The notes under the pieces were generated by a model. The model worked only from the letters and a program-made list of their open reading frames with translations. It searched no databases and had not been told where the DNA came from. Both the position numbers and the translations under genes were made by a program. This document shows, in pieces, positions 53,661 through 61,774 of a stretch of DNA of 64,000 bases; within the stretch, counting starts at the first letter, position 1; every line of letters begins with the position of its first letter. The DNA is taken from contig NZ_JABXKK010000112.1 of the NCBI RefSeq assembly GCF_017115045.1, positions 1 to 64,000 on the forward strand. Direction: 5' to 3'. Source of the DNA: Nostoc sp. NMS8 (GTDB lineage Bacteria > Cyanobacteriota > Cyanobacteriia > Cyanobacteriales > Nostocaceae).

Positions 53661-55262
53661 TTATTTTTCTGGCGGTAAATCTACACTGTAAACAGTCTTC
53701 CCAGCCAAGTTACGCAGTGTTACCGTCATCACCTTTGTATTTCCATCAATTTTAACTCCTCCAAAGAATTGCAAACCTTCGCTTGGCGGTCGATTTGCTT
53801 TTGTACCTGGAGGAAGGCTTTGAAATACCAGTTGTGGGCCAAAAGTATTTTCCAATTGGTTAGGCCCAAATGTACCAGAGTTAAGTGGCCCGGCGACAAA
53901 CTCCCAAAAAGGCTTAAAGTCGGTAAACTGTGCTTTGGCGGGGTCATAATAGTGGGCTGCTGCGTAATGTACATCAGCAGTTAACCAAACAACATTTTGG
54001 ATATTTTTATTTTTGATAAATTGTAGTAAATCGGCAAGTTCTAATTCTCTTCCTAAAGCTGGGCCATCTCCATTTGCCCAAGCTTCAAAATCAGTGCTAC
54101 CGTCTTTAACTAGCAGTCCCAAAGGCATATCACTAGCAATCACTTTCCATGTTACTTTTGATGACAGCAATTGCCTTTTCAACCATTGCACTTGTTTTTT
54201 GCTCAAAAAGTCTGTTGCTTTACTTGGTACTGGCTGATTATTGGGGGAATTTGGCCCCCGGTAGGTGCGCTCATCCAGCATGAAAATGTCTAATAGTGGG
54301 CCATAGTTGAAAGAGCGATAAATTTTCGCTTTATCTGGATTATTGCTTTCATATCCAATAGGCAGATATTCTAAAAATGCCTGTCTTGCCCTTTCGGCTA
54401 GCAAGTTAACATCCTTAACTGTATAACGGTCATCGTTGAGGATAATTTGTCCGGGATACCAATTGTTTCTTGTTTCGTGGTCGTCCCACTGTGCCAATAT
54501 GGGAACTTCAGCGTTGAAACGCTTAATGTTTTTATCCAGCAAATTATATGTATAGTTGCCACGAAATTCTGTGAGAGTTTCTGCTACTTTGGATTTTTCT
54601 GGTGTAGTGATGTTTTTCCAAATTGTGCCGTCGTCTAAAGTCACTTGTGATTGAATGGGGCCATCAGCATAAATATTATCGCCCGAATGGATGAAAAAAT
54701 CGGGATGAAGTTGGCGCATAGTTTCATAAATTTTCATCCCACCGAAATCAGGATTAATTCCCCATCCTTGACCGGCGGTGTCGCCACCCCAAACAAAGAA
54801 TACATCTCGCCCAGATTTGGGGGGAGTTCGGAAAGTACCATAAAAAGGAGCGCTGCAAGTACGTTGATAATCTAAATCTTGGAAAATTACCCGATAAAAT
54901 AATTTTTGGTCTGGTGGTAGATTCTTCAGATAAAGTCGTGCCGTAAAGTCGCTATTTTTTAAAGCATTAGGCCCGACAACTCGCTGCACATTGCGAAAAG
55001 ATTCGCTGCTAGAATATTCTACAATCATTTTGGCGGCGCGATCGCTGCGACTCCAAATCACAATGCCATCGTTAGATATGTCTCCACTTGCTACACCATA
55101 AGGTATAGTAGGACGCATTTTATCAGAGGTGATAATTGCAGGCGCTTGGGCAAAAACTGGTGATTTTGCTACAAAATCTGTAGAAATAATTCCACCGGCA
55201 GTGATAGCAGAGCGTAGCAAAAACTGGCGGCGGTTTAGCTTCAATGGGTGATGAGATTCCAT
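53661..55262 (-). CDS. phoD: Alkaline phosphatase D (PhoD)
   Basis: 533 residues from ATG 55262; the frame reaches TTG 55277 but without support. The start has a twin-arginine signal (LKLNRRQFLLRSAITAGGI) and an AQA cleavage site near residue 40, so it is exported folded through Tat. The PhoD metallophosphatase domain includes VASGDISNDGIVIWSR, FVWGGDTAGQGWG, FIHSGDNIYADGP, LAQWDDHETRNNW and VVWLTADVHYAAAHYYDP, giving the Ca/Fe ligands. It releases phosphate from mono- and diesters. I did not find a convincing Pho box upstream. Confidence 0.93.
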   Translation of the reverse strand: MESHHPLKLNRRQFLLRSAITAGGIISTDFVAKSPVFAQAPAIITSDKMRPTIPYGVASGDISNDGIVIWSRSDRAAKMIVEYSSSESFRNVQRVVGPNALKNSDFTARLYLKNLPPDQKLFYRVIFQDLDYQRTCSAPFYGTFRTPPKSGRDVFFVWGGDTAGQGWGINPDFGGMKIYETMRQLHPDFFIHSGDNIYADGPIQSQVTLDDGTIWKNITTPEKSKVAETLTEFRGNYTYNLLDKNIKRFNAEVPILAQWDDHETRNNWYPGQIILNDDRYTVKDVNLLAERARQAFLEYLPIGYESNNPDKAKIYRSFNYGPLLDIFMLDERTYRGPNSPNNQPVPSKATDFLSKKQVQWLKRQLLSSKVTWKVIASDMPLGLLVKDGSTDFEAWANGDGPALGRELELADLLQFIKNKNIQNVVWLTADVHYAAAHYYDPAKAQFTDFKPFWEFVAGPLNSGTFGPNQLENTFGPQLVFQSLPPGTKANRPPSEGLQFFGGVKIDGNTKVMTVTLRNLAGKTVYSVDLPPEK

Positions 55263-55460
55263 ACTAAATAATAGCAACCTTAAACTAAGGTATTACAGGA
55301 TAAATGTTTACCACATCCTTTTATGGCAATGAGTAAAGATTGAGTTATCCCAGGGTTAATAAAATATATTTAGTTTGATGTAATCAGAATGGTAATCTTG
55401 ATTAATAACTTGTACGAGCAAATTTATCTATGACCGAAATTTATGAGTTTGTTAATTTTA

Positions 55461-55497
55461 AATTTTGAATTTTGAATTCGGAGCGAAGCGACGTGAC
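55461..55497 (+). repeat. 37-bp dispersed repeat carrying SD and GTG start (copy at ABC ATPase)
   Basis: Identical over 37 bases to the complement of 7512-7548. GGAG at 55480-55483 and GTG at 55493-55495 are spaced nine bases apart. The gene at 55493 reads on from this GTG. Confidence 0.85.
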
Positions 55498-56395
55498 TGC
55501 TGCTGTATTTTTAGAAAATGTCTACAAGTTTTACAACAATGTACCTGTAGTCAATGACCTGTCATTCAAAATTGAAGCAGGAGAGATATTTGCTCTACTT
55601 GGCCCGAACGGTGCGGGTAAATCAACCACAATTCGGATGCTGACTACACTCACCAAACCATCTCAAGGACGCATAGAAGTAGGTGGATATGATGTGATGC
55701 GCCAAGCAACGTTGGCAAAACAGAGTATTGGCGTAGTCTTGCAACAAGTCAGTGTAGATAATGATTTAACCGTTTGGGAAAATATGGAACTGCACGGGAG
55801 ACTACATCACATTAGTAACCCGCAGCGACAAAAATTGATTAATCAATGGCTAGAGTATGTTGAACTAGCAGAAAAACGTGATGATTTGGTAAAAACCCTG
55901 TCTGGGGGTATGAAACGACGGTTGCAGATTGCGAGAGCTTTGTTGCATCAACCGCAAATTTTGTTTTTGGATGAACCAACGGTAGGACTAGACCCCCAAA
56001 CCAGGCGACGCCTCTGGGAAATTATTCGGGATTTAAATAAACAAGGGATGACGATGCTACTGACGACCCATTATATGGATGAGGTCGAATTTTTGTGCGA
56101 TGCCTTTGGCTCTACCAAGCCAGGACGCATCGGTATTATGGATAGCGGTAAACTGATTTCTTTGGGAACTTTACAACAGCTGCGTTCTACTCACGGTGAA
56201 GGTTTGGTGATGAAACAATTAGGTGTGTCTGATGTGGGAAGTGATGGCGCTCGTAGTTGGGAATATCTGTTTTTCCCATCGTTGGAAGCAGCAAATATCT
56301 ACTTGAATGAACAGCCTGATAAAACCGGAATGATGGTGCGTCCCTCTAATCTGGAAGATATTTTTGTAGAATTAACGGGACGCCAGTTAGATTAA
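55493..56395 (+). CDS. ABC-2 type transporter ATP-binding protein (DrrA-like), orphan
   Basis: 300 residues from GTG 55493; the frame opens at TTG 55472 within the same repeat. Walker A GPNGAGKST at 37-45, Q loop QQVSVDNDLTVWENM, signature LSGGMKRRLQIARAL, Walker B ILFLDEPTVGLDPQTRR and H-loop LLTTHYMDEVEFLCD are present. The long C-terminal part (LRSTHGEGLVMKQLG, MMVRPSNLEDIFVELTGRQLD) is typical of DrrA/CcmA-like exporters. The next gene is on the other strand, three bases away, so the membrane partner is not here. Confidence 0.9.
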   Translation: MTAAVFLENVYKFYNNVPVVNDLSFKIEAGEIFALLGPNGAGKSTTIRMLTTLTKPSQGRIEVGGYDVMRQATLAKQSIGVVLQQVSVDNDLTVWENMELHGRLHHISNPQRQKLINQWLEYVELAEKRDDLVKTLSGGMKRRLQIARALLHQPQILFLDEPTVGLDPQTRRRLWEIIRDLNKQGMTMLLTTHYMDEVEFLCDAFGSTKPGRIGIMDSGKLISLGTLQQLRSTHGEGLVMKQLGVSDVGSDGARSWEYLFFPSLEAANIYLNEQPDKTGMMVRPSNLEDIFVELTGRQLD

Positions 56396-56397
56396 TC

Positions 56398-57078
56398 TCA
56401 TCCTCCTAACTGCCGCAGCATGGCTTCTACCCTTTCGACACCACCTGAGTCATTGCGGCGCTTGTACAAGTCACGGGCTTTCTGAAGCAAGCTGTTCGCT
56501 TGTTTGGTTTGTCGTCGCTGTTTATACATCGAACCCATCAACTCATAAGTTTGGGCGTTGTTTTTATCCAAGTCTATGGCTTGTTGGTATGCCCAAGTAG
56601 CTGCATTATAGTCTCCCATACGCGATTGCGTCACAGCCAATCCTAAATAGGCGTTAACGTTGTTACGATTCAGCTGTATGGCACGACGGTAGCCTTCCTT
56701 TGCCCCTGGTGTGTCGCCCAAATTCGCTTTGATGTAGCCCACAGCGTAGTAAAAATCACTGTTGTTAGGGTTGATTGCGATCGCCCGACGATAAGCTGTT
56801 AATGCTGCCTGGTAATTTCCTTGTTGAGCGTACAGATAACCAATGCCTGAATGGATTTTAGCATTTTTGGGATCTAAACTAGCTGCTTGTTGATAAACAG
56901 CGATCGCACCACCATAATCACCGGCATCCACCAGCCTCCGTCCTTCTTCTAGCAGTTGCTTTAACTGTGGGTTTTTGGCTTGTGCCACTAATACCTGGGC
57001 GTAAGCTACTGAAGGTATGGTGAAGGTAAAACATCCTAGTAACACCACGCTAAACACGAATGATGTTGGCTTGTACAC
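56398..57078 (-). CDS. Exported tetratricopeptide repeat protein
   Basis: 226 residues. A signal peptide (FVFSVVLLGCFTFTIPSVAYAQ) is followed by four TPR units from residue 40 (GGAIAVYQQAASLDPKNAKIHSGIGYLYAQQGNYQAALTAYRRAI; NPNNSDFYYAVGYIKANLG and so on). A final helix pair ends in ERVEAMLRQLGG. A periplasmic scaffold protein, common in cyanobacteria. It converges with the ABC ATPase. Confidence 0.85.
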   Translation of the reverse strand: MYKPTSFVFSVVLLGCFTFTIPSVAYAQVLVAQAKNPQLKQLLEEGRRLVDAGDYGGAIAVYQQAASLDPKNAKIHSGIGYLYAQQGNYQAALTAYRRAIAINPNNSDFYYAVGYIKANLGDTPGAKEGYRRAIQLNRNNVNAYLGLAVTQSRMGDYNAATWAYQQAIDLDKNNAQTYELMGSMYKQRRQTKQANSLLQKARDLYKRRNDSGGVERVEAMLRQLGG

Positions 57079-57716
57079 AGTAAATTTCCTGAAATTTTAG
57101 AGAACTTTTTTCTTGTACATTAAAACAAAAATATGGACTTTTGAAAACTGTATTTATTCGTATTGATTAAGATGTTAATAGTTCATTCATCTTTCCTTTA
57201 CAATCAACACTGCGTAACAGAGTTTTCACTGAAGGATAAAGTGTAAGATATCAACTTTCACATCAAGTTACCCTACATATAAACCAGTACAAACGCAAAA
57301 TGACACCTCTTTCAGTCAGTAGTTATACGTGCTATTCGGAAAATCCCAACAGGCATCTGACTTAATCCTAAATGTTGATGTGCCAAGGTTACAGGGTTTA
57401 AGATTCATTCCTGTTTTTTATTTAAATCCAATTTTCTAATTTAGAGTTCTTGATACTACCTTTTGAGAAATCATCATCTAGGCATTCACATCATTCTTTG
57501 GTCATTACACGGTAAGATAAATTTAATCAGTCAAATGTTCCTTGAAATCTTGGTTTCTGTTTAGAGCAATATTAAAGGTCAAAGCGCAATCTAAAATTGT
57601 GTGAGAGGATATTTATCAAACCGATATTCTGTCATCAAAGTTACAATTGCTCAATTATTTCGATAAACATCTGAAATAATAAATATCAACACATATCCTA
57701 TCTAGAAGGCTAATTT
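57079..57716. other. 640-base AT-rich spacer
   Basis: Divergent spacer between the TPR gene (minus) and the YbjQ-like gene (plus). I see no repeat family member, hairpin or coding frame that I would support. Promoters for both neighbours must lie here. Confidence 0.5.
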
Positions 57717-58043
57717 ATGATTATAACTACAACTGATGTGATTCAAGGAGCCGTGATTGATTCATATTTAGGTGTTGTGACAGCAGAAGTAGTCTACGGC
57801 AGCAATTTCTTGCGGGATTTTTTGGCTGGAATTCGCGATATTATTGGTGGACGCACTGCTAGCTATGAGCGTCTATTTGAGCAGGGTCAACGCAAGGCGT
57901 TAGAAGAGTTAGAACAACGCGCCCAACGTTTAGGAGCAAATGCCGTAATCGGGATTGAAATTGATACTGGCACAATCAATCTTGACCAATCAGGAGTTCT
58001 TTTGCTGATTACTGCCACAGGCACAGCTGTGAGGATGCGTTAA
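57717..58043 (+). CDS. YbjQ/UPF0145 family protein
   Basis: 108 residues. It matches the YbjQ fold: an N-terminal ITTTDVIQGAVIDSYLGVVTAEVVYGSNF, RDIIGGRTASYERLFEQGQRKALEELEQRAQRLGANAVIGIEIDTGTI, and a C-terminal strand LLITATGTAVRMR. The family forms pentamers and is annotated as heavy-metal-binding domain protein, although the role is unclear. Confidence 0.88.
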   Translation: MIITTTDVIQGAVIDSYLGVVTAEVVYGSNFLRDFLAGIRDIIGGRTASYERLFEQGQRKALEELEQRAQRLGANAVIGIEIDTGTINLDQSGVLLLITATGTAVRMR

Positions 58044-58354
58044 AATAATTCGTAATTCAGTTTTTTATTAAGTCTAATTACATACACTATTAAAGCTGTT
58101 TTTCATAAAAGCTAATATAGTTGGAAAGTTTTTATATGGATCATTTATTATTAATGATTCAAGTATTAATAAATACTAAATTTTATTAAAAATTGTTAAA
58201 TAAAAAAGTCTATTTGTTCTCACTAAAGATACACCTATTAACTCTTTCTATTGATAGAGATGAAAACAGATGATTTCGTTATTTAATTTTAAGGATAAAG
58301 GATGAATGTACCTAAGCAGAAACTTTGCTGAAACAGCACTGGAGAACATAATCT
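58044..58354. other. AT-rich spacer
   Basis: About 310 bases, strongly A/T, with no feature I can support beyond being the presumed promoter region of the 58355 gene. Confidence 0.45.
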
Positions 58355-58987
58355 ATGTCATACGTAAATCGGACAGGCAATGACGTTATTCCTACTGATA
58401 CCGCGGTAGCAGGTAGAGTAGCTGAATATCACGATCGTGTTCGCTGGGGGCCGATTATTGCTGGTTTGTTAGTTTCTTTAGCTACACAATTAATTTTGAG
58501 TTCTATCATTGCTGCGGTTGCGGCAGGCACAGTTGCAGGTTCAGGCGCACCCAGAACAATTGCCCCTAACGCTGCGGGTAATGCGGGGCTTTGGTCAACT
58601 ATCGCTTTACTAATTTCCCTATTCACTGGTGGTTGGGTTACAGCCCGTGCTTGTGGACCCATGAACCGCAATACAGCTCTTCTTAACGGCGCAATTCTTT
58701 GGGCAACGACTTTGGCAGTTAGCTCATGGCTTTTAGCAAGCGGAGTATCTGGTGCTTTTGGTGTTGCTGCTTCTAACGCAGGAGAAGTCATAAACCAGGT
58801 ACAACAGCAAGGTGGCGTTAATGTACCACAAGCAAACATAAGTGCCCAACAAGCTCGTGAAACGGCAGCTAATATACGTTCGGGATTGTGGTGGTTTGTG
58901 TTTGGTTCTTTGTTGGGTTTAATAGCCTCAATGATTGGAGCCGTAACTGGCGCTCGTAGCCCTCGGACTAACAATTACAATGCTTAA
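58355..58987 (+). CDS. Hypothetical four-helix membrane protein
   Basis: 210 residues, ATG 58355. Hydrophobic helices at about 30-55 (PIIAGLLVSLATQLILSSII), 75-95 (WSTIALLISLFTGGWVTA), 108-135 (GAILWATTLAVSSWLLASGV) and 178-200 (LWWFVFGSLLGLIASMIGAV). A polar loop with Gln/Asn lies between helices 3 and 4. Similar small membrane proteins occur in many cyanobacteria next to stress genes. Function unknown. A terminator hairpin follows at 59027. A long open frame on the opposite strand is an effect of GC-rich helix codons. Confidence 0.75.
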   Translation: MSYVNRTGNDVIPTDTAVAGRVAEYHDRVRWGPIIAGLLVSLATQLILSSIIAAVAAGTVAGSGAPRTIAPNAAGNAGLWSTIALLISLFTGGWVTARACGPMNRNTALLNGAILWATTLAVSSWLLASGVSGAFGVAASNAGEVINQVQQQGGVNVPQANISAQQARETAANIRSGLWWFVFGSLLGLIASMIGAVTGARSPRTNNYNA

Positions 58988-59026
58988 ATAATTGTTTGAA
59001 AAATCAAATATTATTTATTTTAAATA

Positions 59027-59054
59027 AAAGCACCTTGATAAAAGGTGCTTTTTG
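59027..59054 (+). terminator. Rho-independent terminator
   Basis: AAAGCACCTT, loop GATA, AAAGGTGCTTTTTG: a perfect stem ending in five T. It serves the membrane protein gene 40 bases upstream. Confidence 0.85.
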
Positions 59055-59171
59055 TCAGAGCTATATTGTTTGCCAAAAAATCAGCAAAGATGGGATTGTC
59101 ATAACAGCAAGATTGAGATATGTTATGAATCAAAAAATTCTTTTAATCCAAAATCTAAAATTGCTAGTCAA

Positions 59172-59444
59172 CTAAGATATTTTTGGTTGCTGCCACAGCA
59201 CGAGTTTCAATTCAGAACAGTTACAAGCCCCATTACTAATTTGGTGTTCGTGGTCAGCTAGCCAATCATAAATTTGTGCAGCTTTTGCTAATGCCACTTT
59301 TTCTGAACGATAAAGCCGAGGAGTAGGGCAGTAAGCTTGGCCATTGATATGTATAGCTGCAATTTGCCAATAGTCGCTGTCTTCACCCTCTGGTATAACG
59401 TCTAAAAATCCGTTATTGTAAGACTCGATTATTCCTATGTTCAT
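59172..59444 (-). CDS. Small hypothetical protein
   Basis: 90 residues, ATG 59444. Mixed alpha/beta composition with QIAAIHINGQAYCPTPRLYRSEKVALAKAAQIYDWL and a C-terminal Cys-x-Cys (NGACNCSELKL). No named domain recognised. Composition and length suggest a real soluble protein. Confidence 0.5.
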   Translation of the reverse strand: MNIGIIESYNNGFLDVIPEGEDSDYWQIAAIHINGQAYCPTPRLYRSEKVALAKAAQIYDWLADHEHQISNGACNCSELKLVLWQQPKIS

Positions 59445-59673
59445 CTACAACCATCAAACTTTCTAACGTTGGCCACAACAAAGCCGATACCAGCCAATTC
59501 TTCCGAGTTAAAGCTGGAATCACCAGGGAATGCAATAGTAACCCCTACTAATGATTTTGGGTTCGTAGTCAATGAAAATCTGAATTATTGGTCACTTTTT
59601 AGCTTGATTCCGTTATTGCCAGCAATAATGGCAAGAGGAATGTGCTATTTAAATCTTGAGGCATAAATTTATC

Positions 59674-60165
59674 ATGTCCCGTCTGCTAACATCTATCGCA
59701 CAACGACTCTTGCAGAGTGTCACTTTTGTAATACTCCTAACTTTAATTAGTAGTTTCATATTTACTGGGGCTACTTGGGCTGCTTCTTCTGCTTTGGGAG
59801 TTGATAATGGTCATCTAAGTTCTTGTCCGGCTTCAGACAACTGTGTTGTCAGTCAAAACGCAGATAAAAAACACGCCATTGACCCGATTCCTTATCATTT
59901 AGACCGCAATGTAGCGAAAGAAACTTTACTAAAAGTAATCAGTGTTGTTCCTCGTACAGAAGTTATAGAACAGACAGATAATTACATTCATGCCCTTTCT
60001 AAAAGCCGCATCTTTAAATTTGTTGATGATGTAGAGTTTTATTTACCTCCCAATGAGTCTGTAATTCATCTGCGTTCGGCATCTCGCGTAGGAGAATCGG
60101 ATCTTGGTGTCAACCGCAGGCGTGTAGAACAAATTCGTTTGGCTCTACGCGATTTAAATATTTGA
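59674..60165 (+). CDS. DUF1499 family exported protein
   Basis: 163 residues from ATG 59674; an earlier in-frame TTG at 59656 is unlikely. A signal peptide (SVTFVILLTLISSFIFTGATWAAS) is followed by the DUF1499 pattern: LSSCPASDNCVVSQNADKKHAIDPIPY, then VIEQTDNYIHALSKSRIFKFVDDVEFYLPPNESVIHLRSASRVGESDLGVNRRRVEQIR. Many plants and cyanobacteria carry such thylakoid-lumen or periplasmic proteins; the function is not known. Confidence 0.85.
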   Translation: MSRLLTSIAQRLLQSVTFVILLTLISSFIFTGATWAASSALGVDNGHLSSCPASDNCVVSQNADKKHAIDPIPYHLDRNVAKETLLKVISVVPRTEVIEQTDNYIHALSKSRIFKFVDDVEFYLPPNESVIHLRSASRVGESDLGVNRRRVEQIRLALRDLNI

Positions 60166-60304
60166 TGAATATTTGATGAATGTGAGTTCACCTGATTGAA
60201 CATAATCTAATTTCTCTTTGAATGTTCAGATAAGCCAAAAAAACTTGTAGAGACGGTGATTTATCGCGTCTCAAAAACTCTGAACCATATTGCCTAAAAA
60301 AATA

Positions 60305-60336
60305 GAACCCCGACTTTTAATGCTCAGTCGGGGTTC
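60305..60336. terminator. Hairpin between convergent genes
   Basis: GAACCCCGACT at 60305-60315 and AGTCGGGGTTC at 60326-60336, an 11-bp perfect stem with a ten-base loop. It lies between the DUF1499 gene and the convergent gene at 60359, so it can serve both, although the T-run is weak. Confidence 0.7.
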
Positions 60337-60358
60337 TTGGTATTAGTCTATATCTAGT

Positions 60359-60619
60359 TCACCATTTCAGGTAGGAGGCTTCAATTCCCTGCTCACGCCG
60401 AATTTTGCCATCTTCTTCAAACCAAGCAATTAATTGTTGGGCTGTCAAATCTTCAATTGCAACACCGTATTCTTGGGCAATATGTTTTAAAAGCTTCAGT
60501 GATGAAATTGTCAATCTTGTTAAAAACTTTTCTGGGGAAGACAACAAAGCTGCGTCTACTTTTGCTGACTCTTCCAGGGTTAAAAATTGTGCTGATGGTT
60601 GCTGTGGTATTACGTCCAT
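60359..60619 (-). CDS. Small conserved hypothetical protein
   Basis: 86 residues, ATG 60619. Helical and acidic: FLTLEESAKVDAALLSSPEKFLTRLTISSLKLLKHIAQEYG, then VAIEDLTAQQLIAWFEEDGKIRRE. I believe similar short proteins occur in other cyanobacteria, but I know no function. It lies just downstream of sufR on the same strand and may be cotranscribed with it. Confidence 0.65.
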   Translation of the reverse strand: MDVIPQQPSAQFLTLEESAKVDAALLSSPEKFLTRLTISSLKLLKHIAQEYGVAIEDLTAQQLIAWFEEDGKIRREQGIEASYLKW

Positions 60620-60686
60620 AAAAGCTATTTTAAACTTGGTTTGGCATGGGGCATTGAGTATTAAAAAAAGGACTAATGACTAATGA

Positions 60687-61370
60687 CTAATGACGAATTT
60701 GTACCAAATAGCCACAACGATGTTCGCCATCGATAATCCAGTGGGTGCGTTCTACGGTACAATCTAGTAATACAGCTGCAAACATTTCTAATTCGTGACC
60801 ACAAACGCTGGGGAAAGACTCGGCAACGTTAGAAATGGCGCAGTTATGTTCTATAAAAATAAAGCGATCGCACTCAAAGCTGTCATTCACATCAACAGGG
60901 TGATACTCTGCCATGAAGCCTTCCGCTTTTCTCAATTCTACTAAGTTGGCTACCCGTTCTCGCAGTGAACCGCTACCGACGCGATCGCGATATTCTTTAG
61001 CTTTGCGCTGCCACTGTTTCTCTAAAATCGATTTAAATTGGTCGTGTCCTACCGTTTCGGCTAAGGTGTCTAGCAACGAAACCGCAAAATTTCCGTGGCC
61101 ATCACCAAAGCGATCGCTCATTGTGCGGTGCAAGCGATCGCGTCCTTGAGGACTCAGTTGATAAACGTGCTGCGGACGCCCCATCCCTGCCGCCTGTACC
61201 GATGTCGCATACAAAACTAGCTCCTCCGTCTCCAAATCCTTAAGATGGCGACGAATCGCTTGGGGGGTAACGTCTAAAACTTCAGCTAGCTCCAAAGCCG
61301 TTGCTTTTTCGTGTTTGTGCAGATACTCTAGGATATCTTGCTTGGTTGAGGACTGGTGAGTAGTCGCCAT
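60687..61370 (-). CDS. sufR: SufR, iron-sulfur transcriptional repressor of the suf operon
   Basis: 227 residues from ATG 61370 (MATTHQSSTKQDILEYL); the frame runs to 61406. A DeoR/ArsR-like winged helix (KATALELAEVLDVTPQAIRRHLKDLETEELV) precedes an effector domain with four cysteines spaced C-x12-C-x13-C-x14-C (from CDRFIF to CGYL) that can hold a 4Fe-4S cluster. In Synechocystis SufR represses sufBCDS and itself when the cluster is present. It is divergent from sufB here, with two matching operators between. The last codons and the TAG fall in a TGACTAA heptamer repeat. Confidence 0.95.
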   Translation of the reverse strand: MATTHQSSTKQDILEYLHKHEKATALELAEVLDVTPQAIRRHLKDLETEELVLYATSVQAAGMGRPQHVYQLSPQGRDRLHRTMSDRFGDGHGNFAVSLLDTLAETVGHDQFKSILEKQWQRKAKEYRDRVGSGSLRERVANLVELRKAEGFMAEYHPVDVNDSFECDRFIFIEHNCAISNVAESFPSVCGHELEMFAAVLLDCTVERTHWIIDGEHRCGYLVQIRH

Positions 61371-61586
61371 CTTCATTTTGTACGAGACGTTCAGCGAACG
61401 TCCCAAAAATTTCTTTAAAAATTTGACCGTGCCGATTTTGGATTTTGAGTTTTGGATTTTGGGATTAAAAAAGTTTTTTGGTATCTCACTACGCGATCGT
61501 CAATCTAAAATCCTTGAGCCAACTACCCTTGTGGTCTCTTTGAATCCAAAGTTGCAAATCTAAAATCCAAAATTGTTTGACTTTGA

Positions 61587-61600
61587 CAACATTGTTGTTG
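61587..61600. promoter_or_regulatory. SufR operator 1
   Basis: CAAC-ATTGTT-GTTG, matching the CAAC-N6-GTTG site reported for SufR in Synechocystis. It overlaps a TTGACA at 61583-61588 that could be the -35 box of the sufB promoter (TTTATC at 61605-61610 would be the -10), so binding would block transcription. Confidence 0.8.
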
Positions 61601-61631
61601 TTAATTTATCGTAAAATGAAGATACATTAAA

Positions 61632-61645
61632 CAACATAGCTGTTG
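61632..61645. promoter_or_regulatory. SufR operator 2
   Basis: CAAC-ATAGCT-GTTG, the centre of a longer perfect inverted repeat (AAACAACA at 61629-61636, TGTTGTTT at 61641-61648). It lies 45 bases downstream of operator 1, on the sufB side of the spacer. Confidence 0.8.
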
Positions 61646-61774
61646 TTTTACTCTCCACCACTATTCTAGCAGCCGTGTAACCATTCCGTAATGCGATATG
61701 GGGAATCGGCTAAAGAAAAGTCCGACTCCCATCCTTATAGAGATTCAAGTTCCGAACACGAGAGATTATTACTG

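Noticed and set aside
55263..55460. Possible Pho box upstream of phoD
   Set aside because: I could not find three regularly spaced CTTAACCT-like units.
58429..58974. 181-codon minus-strand frame
   Set aside because: Fully antisense to the four-helix membrane protein gene, whose terminator and helices are clear.
59469..59666. 65-codon plus-strand frame starting at TTG
   Set aside because: Weak start, only a short hydrophobic patch, and it overlaps the beginning of the DUF1499 frame; could not be supported.
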